Of a stretch of DNA of 39,494 bases, positions 6,805 through 13,846 are shown in pieces. This DNA comes from Oscillospiraceae bacterium (lineage in GTDB: Bacteria; Bacillota; Clostridia; Oscillospirales; CAG-382). The translations under genes were made by a program, and so were the position numbers. The DNA lies in assembly GCA_015065165.1 (NCBI GenBank), contig SVQU01000016.1, forward strand, positions 1 through 39,494. The letters are read 5' to 3'. The notes below the pieces were generated by a model. The model saw nothing but the letters and a program-made list of their open reading frames with translations. It did not search any database and was not told where the DNA came from. The stretch's first letter is position 1. Each line of letters starts with the position of its first letter.

Positions 6805-8192
6805 TATTTCTTTTTTCTTCTGAAAATTTGCTTTCTGAAAAGAATAATGTTCAAAACCACAAAGAACAAGAAAAGGATTATTGTGGTAAGAACAGGCTTT
6901 TTAGGTGCAAGAAGGGCAAGGAACATCAAGGGGAAGCCAAACACAATGGCAGGGAAGTTTTGGTAAACCAAATTATCCGCCGCAGGGGTTTTAAAATCGC
7001 CGTCGATTTCGCGAAGCAAAATAATACCCGTGCTGGCAGTACCCGTAAGCATACCGTACATAGCCAAAAATTGCTCTTCTTGATAATGCTTAAAGAGAAC
7101 TCTTGCGATAAAGTGGTTGTATGCGTAAGTAACCGCCAAGCCAACCACACCGAGAATCAACAAAATGCCCCAACGCTTTTCCAAAATGTCCAAACGGATT
7201 GCCGCGATACCTGCAACAACCATTATATCGAAAAAGAAGTTGCTCACACGGGTCATAAGGAAATCGTTGGTATATTCCTTTTTAATAACTCTCTTCTTTT
7301 TAAGAAAACTCATCACAGCCTTTATCAAGGTCGCCGAAAGAACACCCAAAAGGAAGTTAAAGCCAAAAATAACCGATTTCATACCCGGCAAAAGGTTGCC
7401 CAAAAGAGACATAAGCAGATAAGCAAGGAAATATGCAAAGGCAATTAACGCCATTTGTATGGTAAGCTTGTCGATGCTTTCCTGCATAGGAATTTCGCCC
7501 TCGCGCTGGATGTCCTCCGAGTGTATCGCGCCTTCTTCTGCTACGGTTTTCTTAATAATACCGCGCTTTTTAAGTATGTTAAGGTGAATAACGCCGCCGA
7601 TGCTTGCGCTGATAAAACCAAAAGCCGCAACGGTAAGACCAAAGCTCTTTCCGCCGATAAAACCAAAATCGTGCTCGTAAATACCGCCATAGTTAAGGGC
7701 TTGACCTGTACCCTGACCGTAACCAAAGGGAAGCAACAAACCCGAAGCAGGGAAAAATTCATCGATAAAGAACTTGGCGGCGATAATTGTGATAACAAGA
7801 CCTACCACGCCCTGAAGAAGATAGGTGGCAACGGTGGTAACCCCCGTGTTGAAAATCTCCGAGGTTCTTTCCTTGGTGAGCTTTCCGCCCGATTCTTTAA
7901 AAGCGGACGCGATAAAGCCCAAAGCAAGAGTGTGATAGGTGAGCATTTCCAAAAATGCGGTGCCGTTTCCGCCGAAAAATGCGGTATCGAACATAACCGT
8001 ACCGCCGGTGGCGATTTTGTAAATATCCGCAACGATAATTAAAATCGCGCCTGCCAGAACAGAAGTGGGAATTAAGGATACCTGCAAAAACTTAAAGCTT
8101 TTTTTCAAAAGGTTTGCGGCAAGCAGGCTGAGCAATAACACCGCAATAATGTTAAAGCCACCCCAAACGCTAAAGTCCCAAAAATTTTCCAT
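6804..8192 (-). CDS. Sodium/glutamate symporter-like permease (GltS/ESS family)
   Basis: A protein of about 462 residues with some ten or more hydrophobic segments. The two inverted halves and the re-entrant glycine-rich sequence LLPFGYGQGTGQALNYGG resemble the GltS family of Na+-coupled glutamate carriers; the second half has MYGMLTGTASTGIILLRE at the matching place. The substrate may differ from glutamate. The start at 8192 (ATG) is chosen because AAAGGTG lies 7 bases upstream; an in-frame GTG nine bases earlier is part of that ribosome site. Its 5' end overlaps the acyltransferase 3' end by 23 bases, so the two are translationally coupled on minus. Confidence 0.85.
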   Translation of the reverse strand: MENFWDFSVWGGFNIIAVLLLSLLAANLLKKSFKFLQVSLIPTSVLAGAILIIVADIYKIATGGTVMFDTAFFGGNGTAFLEMLTYHTLALGFIASAFKESGGKLTKERTSEIFNTGVTTVATYLLQGVVGLVITIIAAKFFIDEFFPASGLLLPFGYGQGTGQALNYGGIYEHDFGFIGGKSFGLTVAAFGFISASIGGVIHLNILKKRGIIKKTVAEEGAIHSEDIQREGEIPMQESIDKLTIQMALIAFAYFLAYLLMSLLGNLLPGMKSVIFGFNFLLGVLSATLIKAVMSFLKKKRVIKKEYTNDFLMTRVSNFFFDIMVVAGIAAIRLDILEKRWGILLILGVVGLAVTYAYNHFIARVLFKHYQEEQFLAMYGMLTGTASTGIILLREIDGDFKTPAADNLVYQNFPAIVFGFPLMFLALLAPKKPVLTTIILFLFFVVLNIILFRKQIFRRKKK

Positions 8193-9384
8193 TTTCTTCA
8201 CCTTTTCTGATATTGTCGAATCTGTGATATATGTTCAAATATTTAAGAGCGTTAAAACGTTTTCCGCTTTTCAACTGATAAACACGCTTGTCATAATAAA
8301 TGTTAAGCTTGTTTCTTCCAAGCACGGCAACCGCGGTTGCGCTTTCAAAATCGAAAACCGTTTCGGTTTCCTTACCTTGGTTAATAACAATTCTGTCGCC
8401 GTAAAGAGAAACTTCTGCCTCTTTGTCAATGGTAATCTTCTTTTTGTTGGGTATTACCTCGAAGAAACCCGAAACGTCCTTATATAAAGGCTCTTCGGTG
8501 TAATCCGAAGGGTTAAGATTATTTATGAAATTCTCCTGATAATCATACCATTCGCCCACAAATTCAAAGGGGAAATCAAAGCCAACGCCCTCAAGACGGG
8601 TGTTTTCGTTATATTTAATCTTGCGACCGCACTTTTTACATTTGATTTTGTTACCCGCGCTATGAAATTCCGAAAGACCGCAGAAAGGACAAACGTACAT
8701 AGCTCTTTCCAAAAATTCCGCGCGCTTGTCGGATTTAAACACGGCTTTGTCGTTGCCTTCGTCCACGAAAAGTCCTTTTTCAATTCTTTCCATAAGCGCT
8801 TCGTCGGACAGTTCAAGATATTCCTCGGGGTGAATGACCTCCGAAACGTAAGACCTCATTTTGCCCTTTCGTACAACGTCGCTCCAACGGGGGTGAACAC
8901 CGTAACCGCCCTCGATTCTATAAAGAAGCACAGGTAATTTCAGTTTTTTCGCCATCATAGCGATAGAGGGGCTCATATATCCCGTCTTACCGCTGTAGGT
9001 GCGGTTTCCCTCGGGGGCGATGGCAATTGTTCCGCCCTCTTTGGCAACGCGTATACAGTTAAGCACTGCGCCGATATCGTTTGCCTGCTTTTTAATGGGA
9101 ATAGGGTTAACTAACCAGCGGATTATCGACGAAACAAAGCCTTTTGAAAAAAGGTCCTCGCTGGCAAGATAATAAATAGGGCCCTTAAAAGCCATACCAA
9201 CGAAAAATTGGTCGAACGCCGTTTGGTGGTTATAAAGAATCAAATAATTTCGGTTTTCCTGTTCTTTGAACTTTTCAATTTTAATTCCGTATTTCCAAAC
9301 CGAATAGGGTTTTATCACGGCGCAAAGAATATTTCTTATAATTCTGTGTCGGGGTTTTATCCACTTGTTTTGCTTTTTCTTCAT
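8170..9384 (-). CDS. PlsC-type acyltransferase with C-terminal zinc ribbon
   Basis: A 404-residue protein. Residues 1-210 form a 1-acylglycerol-3-phosphate acyltransferase-like domain with the catalytic NHQTAFD (His53, Asp58) and PEGNRT (124-129). It is followed by a zinc ribbon with Cys232-X2-Cys235 and Cys249-X2-Cys252. The last ~120 residues are beta-rich (GFFEVIPNKKKITIDKEAEV, and later repeated short strands) and look like a small PH/GRAM-type domain; this last assignment is a guess. PlsC enzymes acylate lysophosphatidate at the membrane and are normally about 200-250 residues, so the tail is an addition. It is transcribed from a promoter at 9418-9446, upstream of the overlapping symporter gene. 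Confidence 0.85.
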   Translation of the reverse strand: MKKKQNKWIKPRHRIIRNILCAVIKPYSVWKYGIKIEKFKEQENRNYLILYNHQTAFDQFFVGMAFKGPIYYLASEDLFSKGFVSSIIRWLVNPIPIKKQANDIGAVLNCIRVAKEGGTIAIAPEGNRTYSGKTGYMSPSIAMMAKKLKLPVLLYRIEGGYGVHPRWSDVVRKGKMRSYVSEVIHPEEYLELSDEALMERIEKGLFVDEGNDKAVFKSDKRAEFLERAMYVCPFCGLSEFHSAGNKIKCKKCGRKIKYNENTRLEGVGFDFPFEFVGEWYDYQENFINNLNPSDYTEEPLYKDVSGFFEVIPNKKKITIDKEAEVSLYGDRIVINQGKETETVFDFESATAVAVLGRNKLNIYYDKRVYQLKSGKRFNALKYLNIYHRFDNIRKGEENGKFLGL

Positions 9385-9417
9385 AAAACACCTGGGATTT
9401 CACAAAAAATACATAAT

Positions 9418-9446
9418 ATTTTAGCATTTTATCAAAAATAAATCAA
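9418..9446 (-). promoter_or_regulatory. Promoter of the acyltransferase-symporter pair
   Basis: On minus, TTGATT (9441-9446) and TAAAAT (9418-9423) have a 17-base spacer. The start codon at 9384 follows about 30 bases after the -10, with AGGTG as ribosome site. Confidence 0.7.
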
Positions 9447-9529
9447 TAGTTTGGTTGAAATTTATGTTTTGGGCGTGTTTTATTTGTTATATATTAGTTC
9501 GACAAATTCGCGGTGGCGGTAAATATACC

Positions 9530-9558
9530 CCCCGAAAATGAGGAACGAATTTTCGGGG
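9530..9558. other. Isolated hairpin in the gap before the cassette genes
   Basis: CCCCGAAAAT (9530-9539) pairs with ATTTTCGGGG (9549-9558) around a 9-base loop. No T-run follows on either strand. The 9385-9654 gap otherwise holds the acyltransferase promoter and the terminator at 9595; I see no gene in it. Confidence 0.5.
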
Positions 9559-9594
9559 TAATGTTCTGCCCTTCGAATCTTTTCTCAAACAAAC

Positions 9595-9622
9595 AAAAAA
9601 ACCATCCGTTGGATGGTTTTTT
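9595..9622. terminator. Terminator after the first cassette gene
   Basis: AAAAAACCATCC (9596-9607) and GGATGGTTTTTT (9611-9622) form a symmetric stem with loop GTT. On minus it follows the gene 9655-10272. The adjoining ATTTGGC (GCCAAAT on minus) is the same junction as at the other two terminators of this block. Confidence 0.9.
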
Positions 9623-9652
9623 ATTTGGCTAATGACTGTAATTTTGATACAA
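9623..9652 (-). repeat. Tail copy of the cassette junction repeat
   Basis: ATTTGGC followed by a 23-base stretch (9630-9652) matches 10362-10384 at 19 of 23 positions, both ending TGATACAA. The first copy follows the stop of the gene at 9655. The second includes the last codons and stop of the gene at 10374. Confidence 0.75.
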
Positions 9653-9654
9653 GA

Positions 9655-10272
9655 TTATAGTTGTTCTTTATGCTTGTCCAAAAACTGTTTTGACCTTTTT
9701 TGTATTTCCTTAATGGTTAACAGATTCACCTGTTCCAAATTGGAATCCAATGTGAAATATCCTCGGAGCAAGGGATCGATTTTTTCGTACTCTTCCTCAG
9801 CTTTTTTTAGAGTTTGCGAAAAACAATCATACCCATATATATCTACAAGATACGGTAATCCTGCCACCGATAAAATATGATTATAATCAATATAGTCGTG
9901 ATTCTTTTCGAGGTTTCTGCGGAAATTATCCATCACGGGATTTAACTCTGCCTCGGAAGCATAAATGGCATATCCACGAATGAAAAAAATCTTCATTGCA
10001 AGTCTGCGACATTTCTTTAAATTTTCAAAATAAAAATCTTTCAAGTCAAATGCCTTTGCTGATGGATTAAGTAGCAGAATGCGGAGATGCTCTAATCGTA
10101 TTTCCCAAATATGCTTTTTTGAAGTCGTTTTATCGCACAGATAATCAATGAGCTCTTGTGTTAGGTCTATATCGTCTAATTTCTTTAAATTAGCGATGTA
10201 ATCGGGATGTAGTAAGCAATCGGAACACTTTTTGAAAGTACGCTCCATTGCAGACAATACGTTGTCATTCAT
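9655..10272 (-). CDS. Hypothetical protein (cassette gene 1)
   Basis: A 205-residue soluble, mostly helical, acidic-basic mixed protein, not recognised. The ATG at 10272 is chosen: AGGAGG lies 8 bases upstream, while the longer frame would begin with a GTG inside that ribosome site. Cys residues at CSDCLL and the aromatic stretch IRGYAIYASEAELNP are visible, with no catalytic pattern and no signal peptide. It has its own promoter (10299-10327) and terminator (9595-9622) and shares both flanks with the neighbouring unrelated gene. Solitary immunity genes for polymorphic toxins are often found in this kind of arrangement, but nothing in the protein itself proves that role. Codon choice is more AT-rich than the core genes nearby, suggesting acquisition. 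Confidence 0.85.
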   Translation of the reverse strand: MNDNVLSAMERTFKKCSDCLLHPDYIANLKKLDDIDLTQELIDYLCDKTTSKKHIWEIRLEHLRILLLNPSAKAFDLKDFYFENLKKCRRLAMKIFFIRGYAIYASEAELNPVMDNFRRNLEKNHDYIDYNHILSVAGLPYLVDIYGYDCFSQTLKKAEEEYEKIDPLLRGYFTLDSNLEQVNLLTIKEIQKRSKQFLDKHKEQL

Positions 10273-10298
10273 ATATTCCACCTCCTTTATACATAATC

Positions 10299-10327
10299 AT
10301 TATACCACATAAAAACAAAAACCGCAA
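10299..10327 (-). promoter_or_regulatory. Promoter of cassette gene 1
   Basis: On minus, TTGCGG (10322-10327) is followed after 17 bases by TATAAT (10299-10304) with an extended TGG. The -35 lies inside the terminator stem. Confidence 0.75.
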
Positions 10328-10354
10328 TTCCTTTGTATCGGAATTGCGGTTTTT
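10317..10354 (-). terminator. Terminator after cassette gene 2
   Basis: A 15-bp perfect stem with loop GATACAAA (minus) is flanked by A5/T5. The loop is the exact complement of TTTGTATC at 10378-10385, the last codons of the gene that it terminates. Confidence 0.9.
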
Positions 10355-10373
10355 GTTTGGCTAATAACCCTAA

Positions 10374-10835
10374 TTATGATACAAATTTTTTCACAATGGT
10401 TACATTGCCAGAATCATCTTTTTCAAAATGGGCATCAAAACAAAATCTTTTGTCCCATGCCCTTACGCTAAACGTATAGTCTTTAAGATCATGATAACCA
10501 AACTTGAGCCTCAAAGAGCTGTAAGTCAAGTCATCCAAAACAACGGTCTCAATTTCGCCACCAAAACAGTTCGCCCCGTCTTTGTAAAATTCAATAGCAG
10601 CCTTTTCTGCATTTGCAAAAGAGGAAATATAACTTATCAAATCGTCTTTTGAAGAGGTATCTCTATGTTGCGTTGCAAAACGCAACAGATATTTGTAGTA
10701 ATCGTCAGGGTAATAGTCAATCACTATTGGAAAATTAAACAGACTATTCCTTATATAAGCGGTTTCGACATCTTCTTCAGAACAAATGTCAACAACATAT
10801 TCTGAAAATAATTCTTTCAAAAAATCAAAATGCAT
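10374..10835 (-). CDS. Hypothetical protein (cassette gene 2)
   Basis: A 153-residue soluble acidic protein, not recognised. It starts at ATG 10835 with AGGAGG 7 bases upstream. The N-terminal half is helical (FLKELFSEYVVDICSEEDVETAY). The C-terminal half is beta-rich (SSLRLKFGYHDLKDYTFSVRAWDKRFCFDAHFEKD), a layout seen in small immunity-type proteins, although no family can be named. It is not similar to the next cassette gene, yet both sit between copies of the same terminator-promoter module downstream of tRNA-Ser. The final codons (GTA TCA TAA) fall inside the shared repeat. Confidence is high that it is a gene and low on function. Confidence 0.85.
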   Translation of the reverse strand: MHFDFLKELFSEYVVDICSEEDVETAYIRNSLFNFPIVIDYYPDDYYKYLLRFATQHRDTSSKDDLISYISSFANAEKAAIEFYKDGANCFGGEIETVVLDDLTYSSLRLKFGYHDLKDYTFSVRAWDKRFCFDAHFEKDDSGNVTIVKKFVS

Positions 10836-10856
10836 ATCTACTCCTCCTTTCTTTTA

Positions 10857-10885
10857 ATTATACCACAAAAACACAAAAACCGCAA
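10857..10885 (-). promoter_or_regulatory. Promoter of cassette gene 2
   Basis: TTGCGG and extended-minus-10 TGGTATAAT with 17-base spacing on minus, the same as the promoter of cassette gene 1. Confidence 0.75.
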
Positions 10886-10912
10886 TCCCTTTGTATCGGA
10901 ATTGCAGTTTTT
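10875..10912 (-). terminator. Terminator of tRNA-Ser
   Basis: A stem of 15 positions with two mismatches and loop GATACAAA on minus, followed by T5. It lies 3 bases after the tRNA CCA end. Confidence 0.85.
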
Positions 10913-10915
10913 ATT

Positions 10916-11006
10916 TGGCGGAGAAGGAGAGATTCGAACTCTCGAACGGTGTTACCCGTTACGCGATTTCCAATCGCGCGCGCTCGACCAACTACGCGAC
11001 TTCTCC
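10916..11006 (-). tRNA. tRNA-Ser(GGA)
   Basis: Read on minus, the acceptor stem GGAGAAG pairs with CTTCTCC. The anticodon stem CGCGA/TCGCG has loop TTGGAAA, giving anticodon GGA. A long class II variable arm and a T arm with loop TTCGAAT follow, then discriminator G (10919) and encoded CCA (10916-10918). The length of 91 with a long variable arm fits serine. Confidence 0.95.
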
Positions 11007-11047
11007 ACAAGTCTTATTTTTGCGCCATTTCTTCAACGCGCTTGGCT

Positions 11048-11076
11048 ATTATATCACACAAATTCGCGCTTGTCAA
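11048..11076 (-). promoter_or_regulatory. Promoter of tRNA-Ser
   Basis: On minus, TTGACA (11071-11076) and TATAAT (11048-11053) have a 17-base spacer: full consensus, as expected for a stable RNA gene. About 40 bases of leader precede the mature 5' end. Confidence 0.92.
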
Positions 11077-11175
11077 CATTAAATTTCGCATTTGTTTGGA
11101 TATTTTTGGTTTTGAATGGAAAAACTCTACATATAATATTGCAAAAACATAACGAATCCTTTGGAGGACAAACGA

Positions 11176-12282
11176 ATGCTACCCCAAGAACCCTACAAGC
11201 GTTTTGCCGTAATAACACTATATTGCGCCGTGGGATTGGTGATAACCTATTTACTTTTCAACTATCTTTGGTCGGCGATTTTGCCCTTTGTTATCGCCTA
11301 TTTCTTTGCGGAATGCTTTCGTCCCGTGGTTCGCTATTCCGAATCTCACAAAAGGTTTCCCAAAAAATCCTTCGTGCTGTTTGTGGTATTGCTTGCAACG
11401 GCATCTATAACTATGCTTATCTACGCCGTGGCAAGGCAGGTTGTTTTGGAAATGGGTGAGCTTTCCCAACGTATAAAAGAAACCTTGCGCCTTATACAAG
11501 CCGACAGAAATTATGCCGCGGCGGTTATAGATAAAATCAATTCCTTCGTGCCCTTTATAGATATAAGCGACCGACTTTGGGAAATGCGCGCAAACCTCAA
11601 CACCGAGCTTTTAACCATGGCGCTTTCCTTTGGAGAAAGCGCGACAGGGGGATTGGTTTCCATTATAGGCGGGGCGGCAGTGTTTGTTCCCAACGCCCTT
11701 TTTACGGTTTTGGTGGTAATAATTGCAACCTATTATTTCGCCATCGACCGTGTGAGGATTAATTGCTTTTTTCTTTCGCTTTTTCCAAAATCGGTTAAAC
11801 CAACCTTGAAAAACGCAAAGGATATGCTTGCCGCCACCGTGGGCAAATTCCTTCGCGCCTATGGATTGCTGTTTATAATAACCTTTGCCGAGCTTCTTGC
11901 ATCATTTGTAATAATCGGCTTGGATTTTGCCTTTGTTCTTGCCCTTGTAATTGCTCTTGTGGATATTTTGCCCGTTGTGGGCACGGGCACGGTGCTTATT
12001 CCTTGGGGGGCAATAGCCTTGGTTTCGGGAGATTATAAAACGGGAATAGGTCTTTTAATTTCCTATGCAGTGATAACCGTGATAAGACAGATTATCGAAC
12101 CGAAAATCGTTGGGAAATTTATGGGCATTTCGCCCCTTGCCACTCTGGCATCAATGTATATCGGGCTTAAACTTATCGGTATCGCGGGGCTTTTCGTTGT
12201 CCCCTTGGGTGCGATAGTTTTAAAGCGTGTGTTGGAAATCAATCAAGAAAACGTATATCCTTCGGCTGGTTCTGCCGGATGA
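11176..12282 (+). CDS. ytvI: AI-2E-like transporter / sporulation membrane protein YtvI
   Basis: A 368-residue protein with about eight hydrophobic segments and an amphipathic helical stretch (residues ~85-130) typical of the AI-2E/PerM family. The C-terminal part has VDILPVVGTGTVLIPWGAI and RQIIEPKIVGKFMGISPLATLASMYIGLKLIG, strong family signatures. In spore-formers this family includes YtvI, a sporulation membrane protein of unclear role; the size fits. Start ATG at 11176 is used because TGGAGGA lies 7-8 bases upstream; the upstream TTG (11161) is within that site. A -10 TATAAT is at 11132-11137 with a weak -35 about 16 bases upstream. No terminator follows until 12444, and a dispersed repeat lies in between. 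Confidence 0.85.
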   Translation: MLPQEPYKRFAVITLYCAVGLVITYLLFNYLWSAILPFVIAYFFAECFRPVVRYSESHKRFPKKSFVLFVVLLATASITMLIYAVARQVVLEMGELSQRIKETLRLIQADRNYAAAVIDKINSFVPFIDISDRLWEMRANLNTELLTMALSFGESATGGLVSIIGGAAVFVPNALFTVLVVIIATYYFAIDRVRINCFFLSLFPKSVKPTLKNAKDMLAATVGKFLRAYGLLFIITFAELLASFVIIGLDFAFVLALVIALVDILPVVGTGTVLIPWGAIALVSGDYKTGIGLLISYAVITVIRQIIEPKIVGKFMGISPLATLASMYIGLKLIGIAGLFVVPLGAIVLKRVLEINQENVYPSAGSAG

Positions 12283-12293
12283 CACACAAAAAC

Positions 12294-12386
12294 GTCATTC
12301 TGAGCGCAGGCAATTTTAATGCCGTAGGGCGGAGGTTCTACTCCCGCCGTTTTTGCGGGTCGTCGAGGACAACCACCCCTACAAAA
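12294..12386. repeat. Dispersed intergenic palindromic repeat, copy 1
   Basis: It begins GTCATTCTGAGCG and contains GTAGGG (12324-12329) pairing with CCCTAC (12377-12382) around an inner CCCGCCGTTTTTGC and GTCGAGGAC. The same order of words (GTCATyCyGAGCG, GTAGGG, CCGTTTTTGC or CCCGTTTTTGC) occurs again at 38391-38520, so it is a dispersed, non-coding element. It is in the 201-base gap after ytvI. Confidence 0.65.
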
Positions 12387-12443
12387 GTATAGCGCGTTTT
12401 TTCGAAAACGAAGTTTTTGGCGGTAAAGGTTTTTGGGGATTTT

Positions 12444-12475
12444 AAAAGGGGTGTTTTTTCAAAAACACCCCTTTT
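12444..12475. terminator. Bidirectional terminator between ytvI and the surface cluster
   Basis: A 15-bp perfect stem (12444-12458 with 12461-12475) with A- and T-runs on both sides, placed between convergent genes. Confidence 0.9.
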
Positions 12476-12483
12476 TGCTATTC

Positions 12484-13149
12484 TTAATTTCTGCAATCCA
12501 CCAAGGAAACCGAAACAACGTCGGGGATGCGGCTTATTGAAGAAACCACCTTTTGGTGTGCGCCGCTGATAGCAACCTCATAAATAATTTCGCAATAATC
12601 GCCGTTGTCAACCAAAGAACTCATACGGTTTTTAATGCCCTTTTCGGCAATAAGCTTTGCCGCTTGGTCGATGGCTGTATCGCTGTTTGCGCGGATAACC
12701 AACAAATACGGTCTTGCACTGTGGGCGGAAAGCTTCATAACGATAAACGCTGCCGCGCCGATAAACAAGGAAGCCACGATTGTGATTTTGTAGAAATGCG
12801 CGCCTGCGGTGATACCTGCGGCAACAGACCAAAACATAAATGCGGTGTCGGATGCATCCTTAATAGCCGTACGGAAACGGATGATAGACAACGCGCCCAC
12901 CATACCCAAGGAAAGGGCGAGGTTAGAGGTGATGGTAAGTACAATCATCGCCGAAATGGGGGTGATGAGAAGCAGGGTGATTTCAAAGGTGCGGTTGCGG
13001 GACACACCGCGCATAGTCAATCGATAGATAAGCAGAATGAAAAGCCCCGAAACGAAAGCCAGTGCAAGGGCAATAACAATGTCGACAAGCGTAATTTCGG
13101 GAGAAAATCCCTCCAACACACTTTTTTTGATAGCGTCAAAAATACTCAT
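12484..13149 (-). CDS. DUF4956 membrane protein
   Basis: A 221-residue protein with three to four membrane segments in the first ~140 residues (IVIALALAFVSGLFILLIY, TFEITLLLITPISAMIVLT, TIVASLFIGAAAFIVM). A conserved-looking loop SLGMVGALSIIRFRTAIKDASDTAFMFWSVAAG follows the second, then comes a soluble ACT-like C-terminal part. The IRFRT..DxxDT..F pattern is the hallmark of DUF4956. It starts at ATG 13149 after AAGGAG. Members commonly sit beside VTC-domain and CotH genes, as here, where it is third in a minus-strand operon. It may be the membrane partner of the polyphosphate-type enzyme; this is inference. Confidence 0.9.
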   Translation of the reverse strand: MSIFDAIKKSVLEGFSPEITLVDIVIALALAFVSGLFILLIYRLTMRGVSRNRTFEITLLLITPISAMIVLTITSNLALSLGMVGALSIIRFRTAIKDASDTAFMFWSVAAGITAGAHFYKITIVASLFIGAAAFIVMKLSAHSARPYLLVIRANSDTAIDQAAKLIAEKGIKNRMSSLVDNGDYCEIIYEVAISGAHQKVVSSISRIPDVVSVSLVDCRN

Positions 13150-13160
13150 AGTTAAACTCC

Positions 13161-13838
13161 TTAAAGGTTATAATCTTCGCCCCTATGTCGGCAGAGGGCA
13201 TATTTTGAAACCGACAGCTGCATACCTGTGTTTTGACAGCATTTGCGAATAAACGACGGACAACGGTCGGTATATTTGATTTCCAAAATGATGCTGTTTC
13301 GCGAAATAGCGGGTATACCGCCGATGGTTTCGCCGAAAAGCGTGTTTTTGTGGGGGGTTAATGAATCTACGTTCATATCAAAGGTAACCCGAATCCCCAA
13401 TTGGGGCATAACGTATGCCTCGCGGTCATATTTCACCGTAACGGCAGGCTTAAATCCCTTTGCTTGCATCTCTGAAACCAAACCGAAGCATTCTTGGTCC
13501 TCGGGTATGCTTTCGCCCTTTAAAATCGCGTCAAGCAGTGCTTCGTCGATGAGCGCGGAATGCTTTTCGGTAACTATACCGCGTTTTGTTTTTCGTTCCA
13601 GACGTATAGATTTATTTTCGCCGTTGTAGGTGCGAATTCGAAATTTAATGTGAACCGCGTTTCCGTCTTCTTTTTCCCGAAGGGCTGTGTTAAAAACATC
13701 GTCGAAATAAAGAGAGCAAATGGAATATTTACCGTTTTTTCCGTTTTTGTCGGGAACAAGAACCTGTTTTATACTGTGAGAGATTCTTTGGTATTCCGCA
13801 TAGGAGATAATGTATTTTTCTTCAATTCTTTCTGCCAT
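13161..13838 (-). CDS. VTC-domain (polyphosphate polymerase-like) protein
   Basis: A 225-residue protein. Start ATG at 13838 follows GAGGAGGATA; an in-frame TTG 12 bases earlier is part of that site. Motifs of the VTC tunnel fold are present in order: EEKYIIS (N-terminal), ICSLYFDD, VHIKFRIRTYNG, RLERKTKRG, PAVTVKYDREAY and ILEIKYTDRCP. In yeast Vtc4 this fold polymerises ATP-derived phosphate into polyphosphate; the basic residues and Glu/Lys strands lining the tunnel are retained. Bacterial homologues near CotH and DUF4956 are uncharacterised. The gene follows the CotH-like gene with the stop codon of the latter in its ribosome site. Confidence 0.88.
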   Translation of the reverse strand: MAERIEEKYIISYAEYQRISHSIKQVLVPDKNGKNGKYSICSLYFDDVFNTALREKEDGNAVHIKFRIRTYNGENKSIRLERKTKRGIVTEKHSALIDEALLDAILKGESIPEDQECFGLVSEMQAKGFKPAVTVKYDREAYVMPQLGIRVTFDMNVDSLTPHKNTLFGETIGGIPAISRNSIILEIKYTDRCPSFIRKCCQNTGMQLSVSKYALCRHRGEDYNL

Positions 13839-13846
13839 TATCCTCC

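Larger units (their letters stand above)
10299..10361 (-). repeat. 63-bp terminator-promoter module, copy A
   Basis: It matches copy B (10857-10919) without gaps, with only about six differences in 63 bases. On minus it starts with GCCAAAC, forms a 15-bp terminator stem (10317-10331 with 10340-10354, loop GATACAAA), and carries a promoter: TTGCGG (10322-10327) from the stem's own right arm, 17 bases, then TATAAT (10299-10304) with extended TGG. It ends transcription of the gene at 10374 and starts the gene ending at 9655. Confidence 0.85.
10857..10919 (-). repeat. 63-bp terminator-promoter module, copy B
   Basis: This copy starts exactly at the discriminator base of tRNA-Ser and contains its encoded CCA (GCCAAAT on minus). 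It then has a 15-bp stem with two mismatches (10875-10889 with 10898-10912) and the promoter TTGCGG (10880-10885), 17 bases, TATAAT (10857-10862). It thus ends the tRNA and starts the gene 10374-10835. Confidence 0.85.

Noticed and set aside
9655-10835. Toxin-antitoxin pair
   Set aside because: Each gene has its own promoter and terminator, the sizes are 205 and 153 residues, and neither has a known toxin or antitoxin motif.
10916-11006. Integrated element at tRNA-Ser
   Set aside because: No integrase or relaxase lies near and no long attachment-site repeat is seen; only the short terminator-promoter modules repeat.
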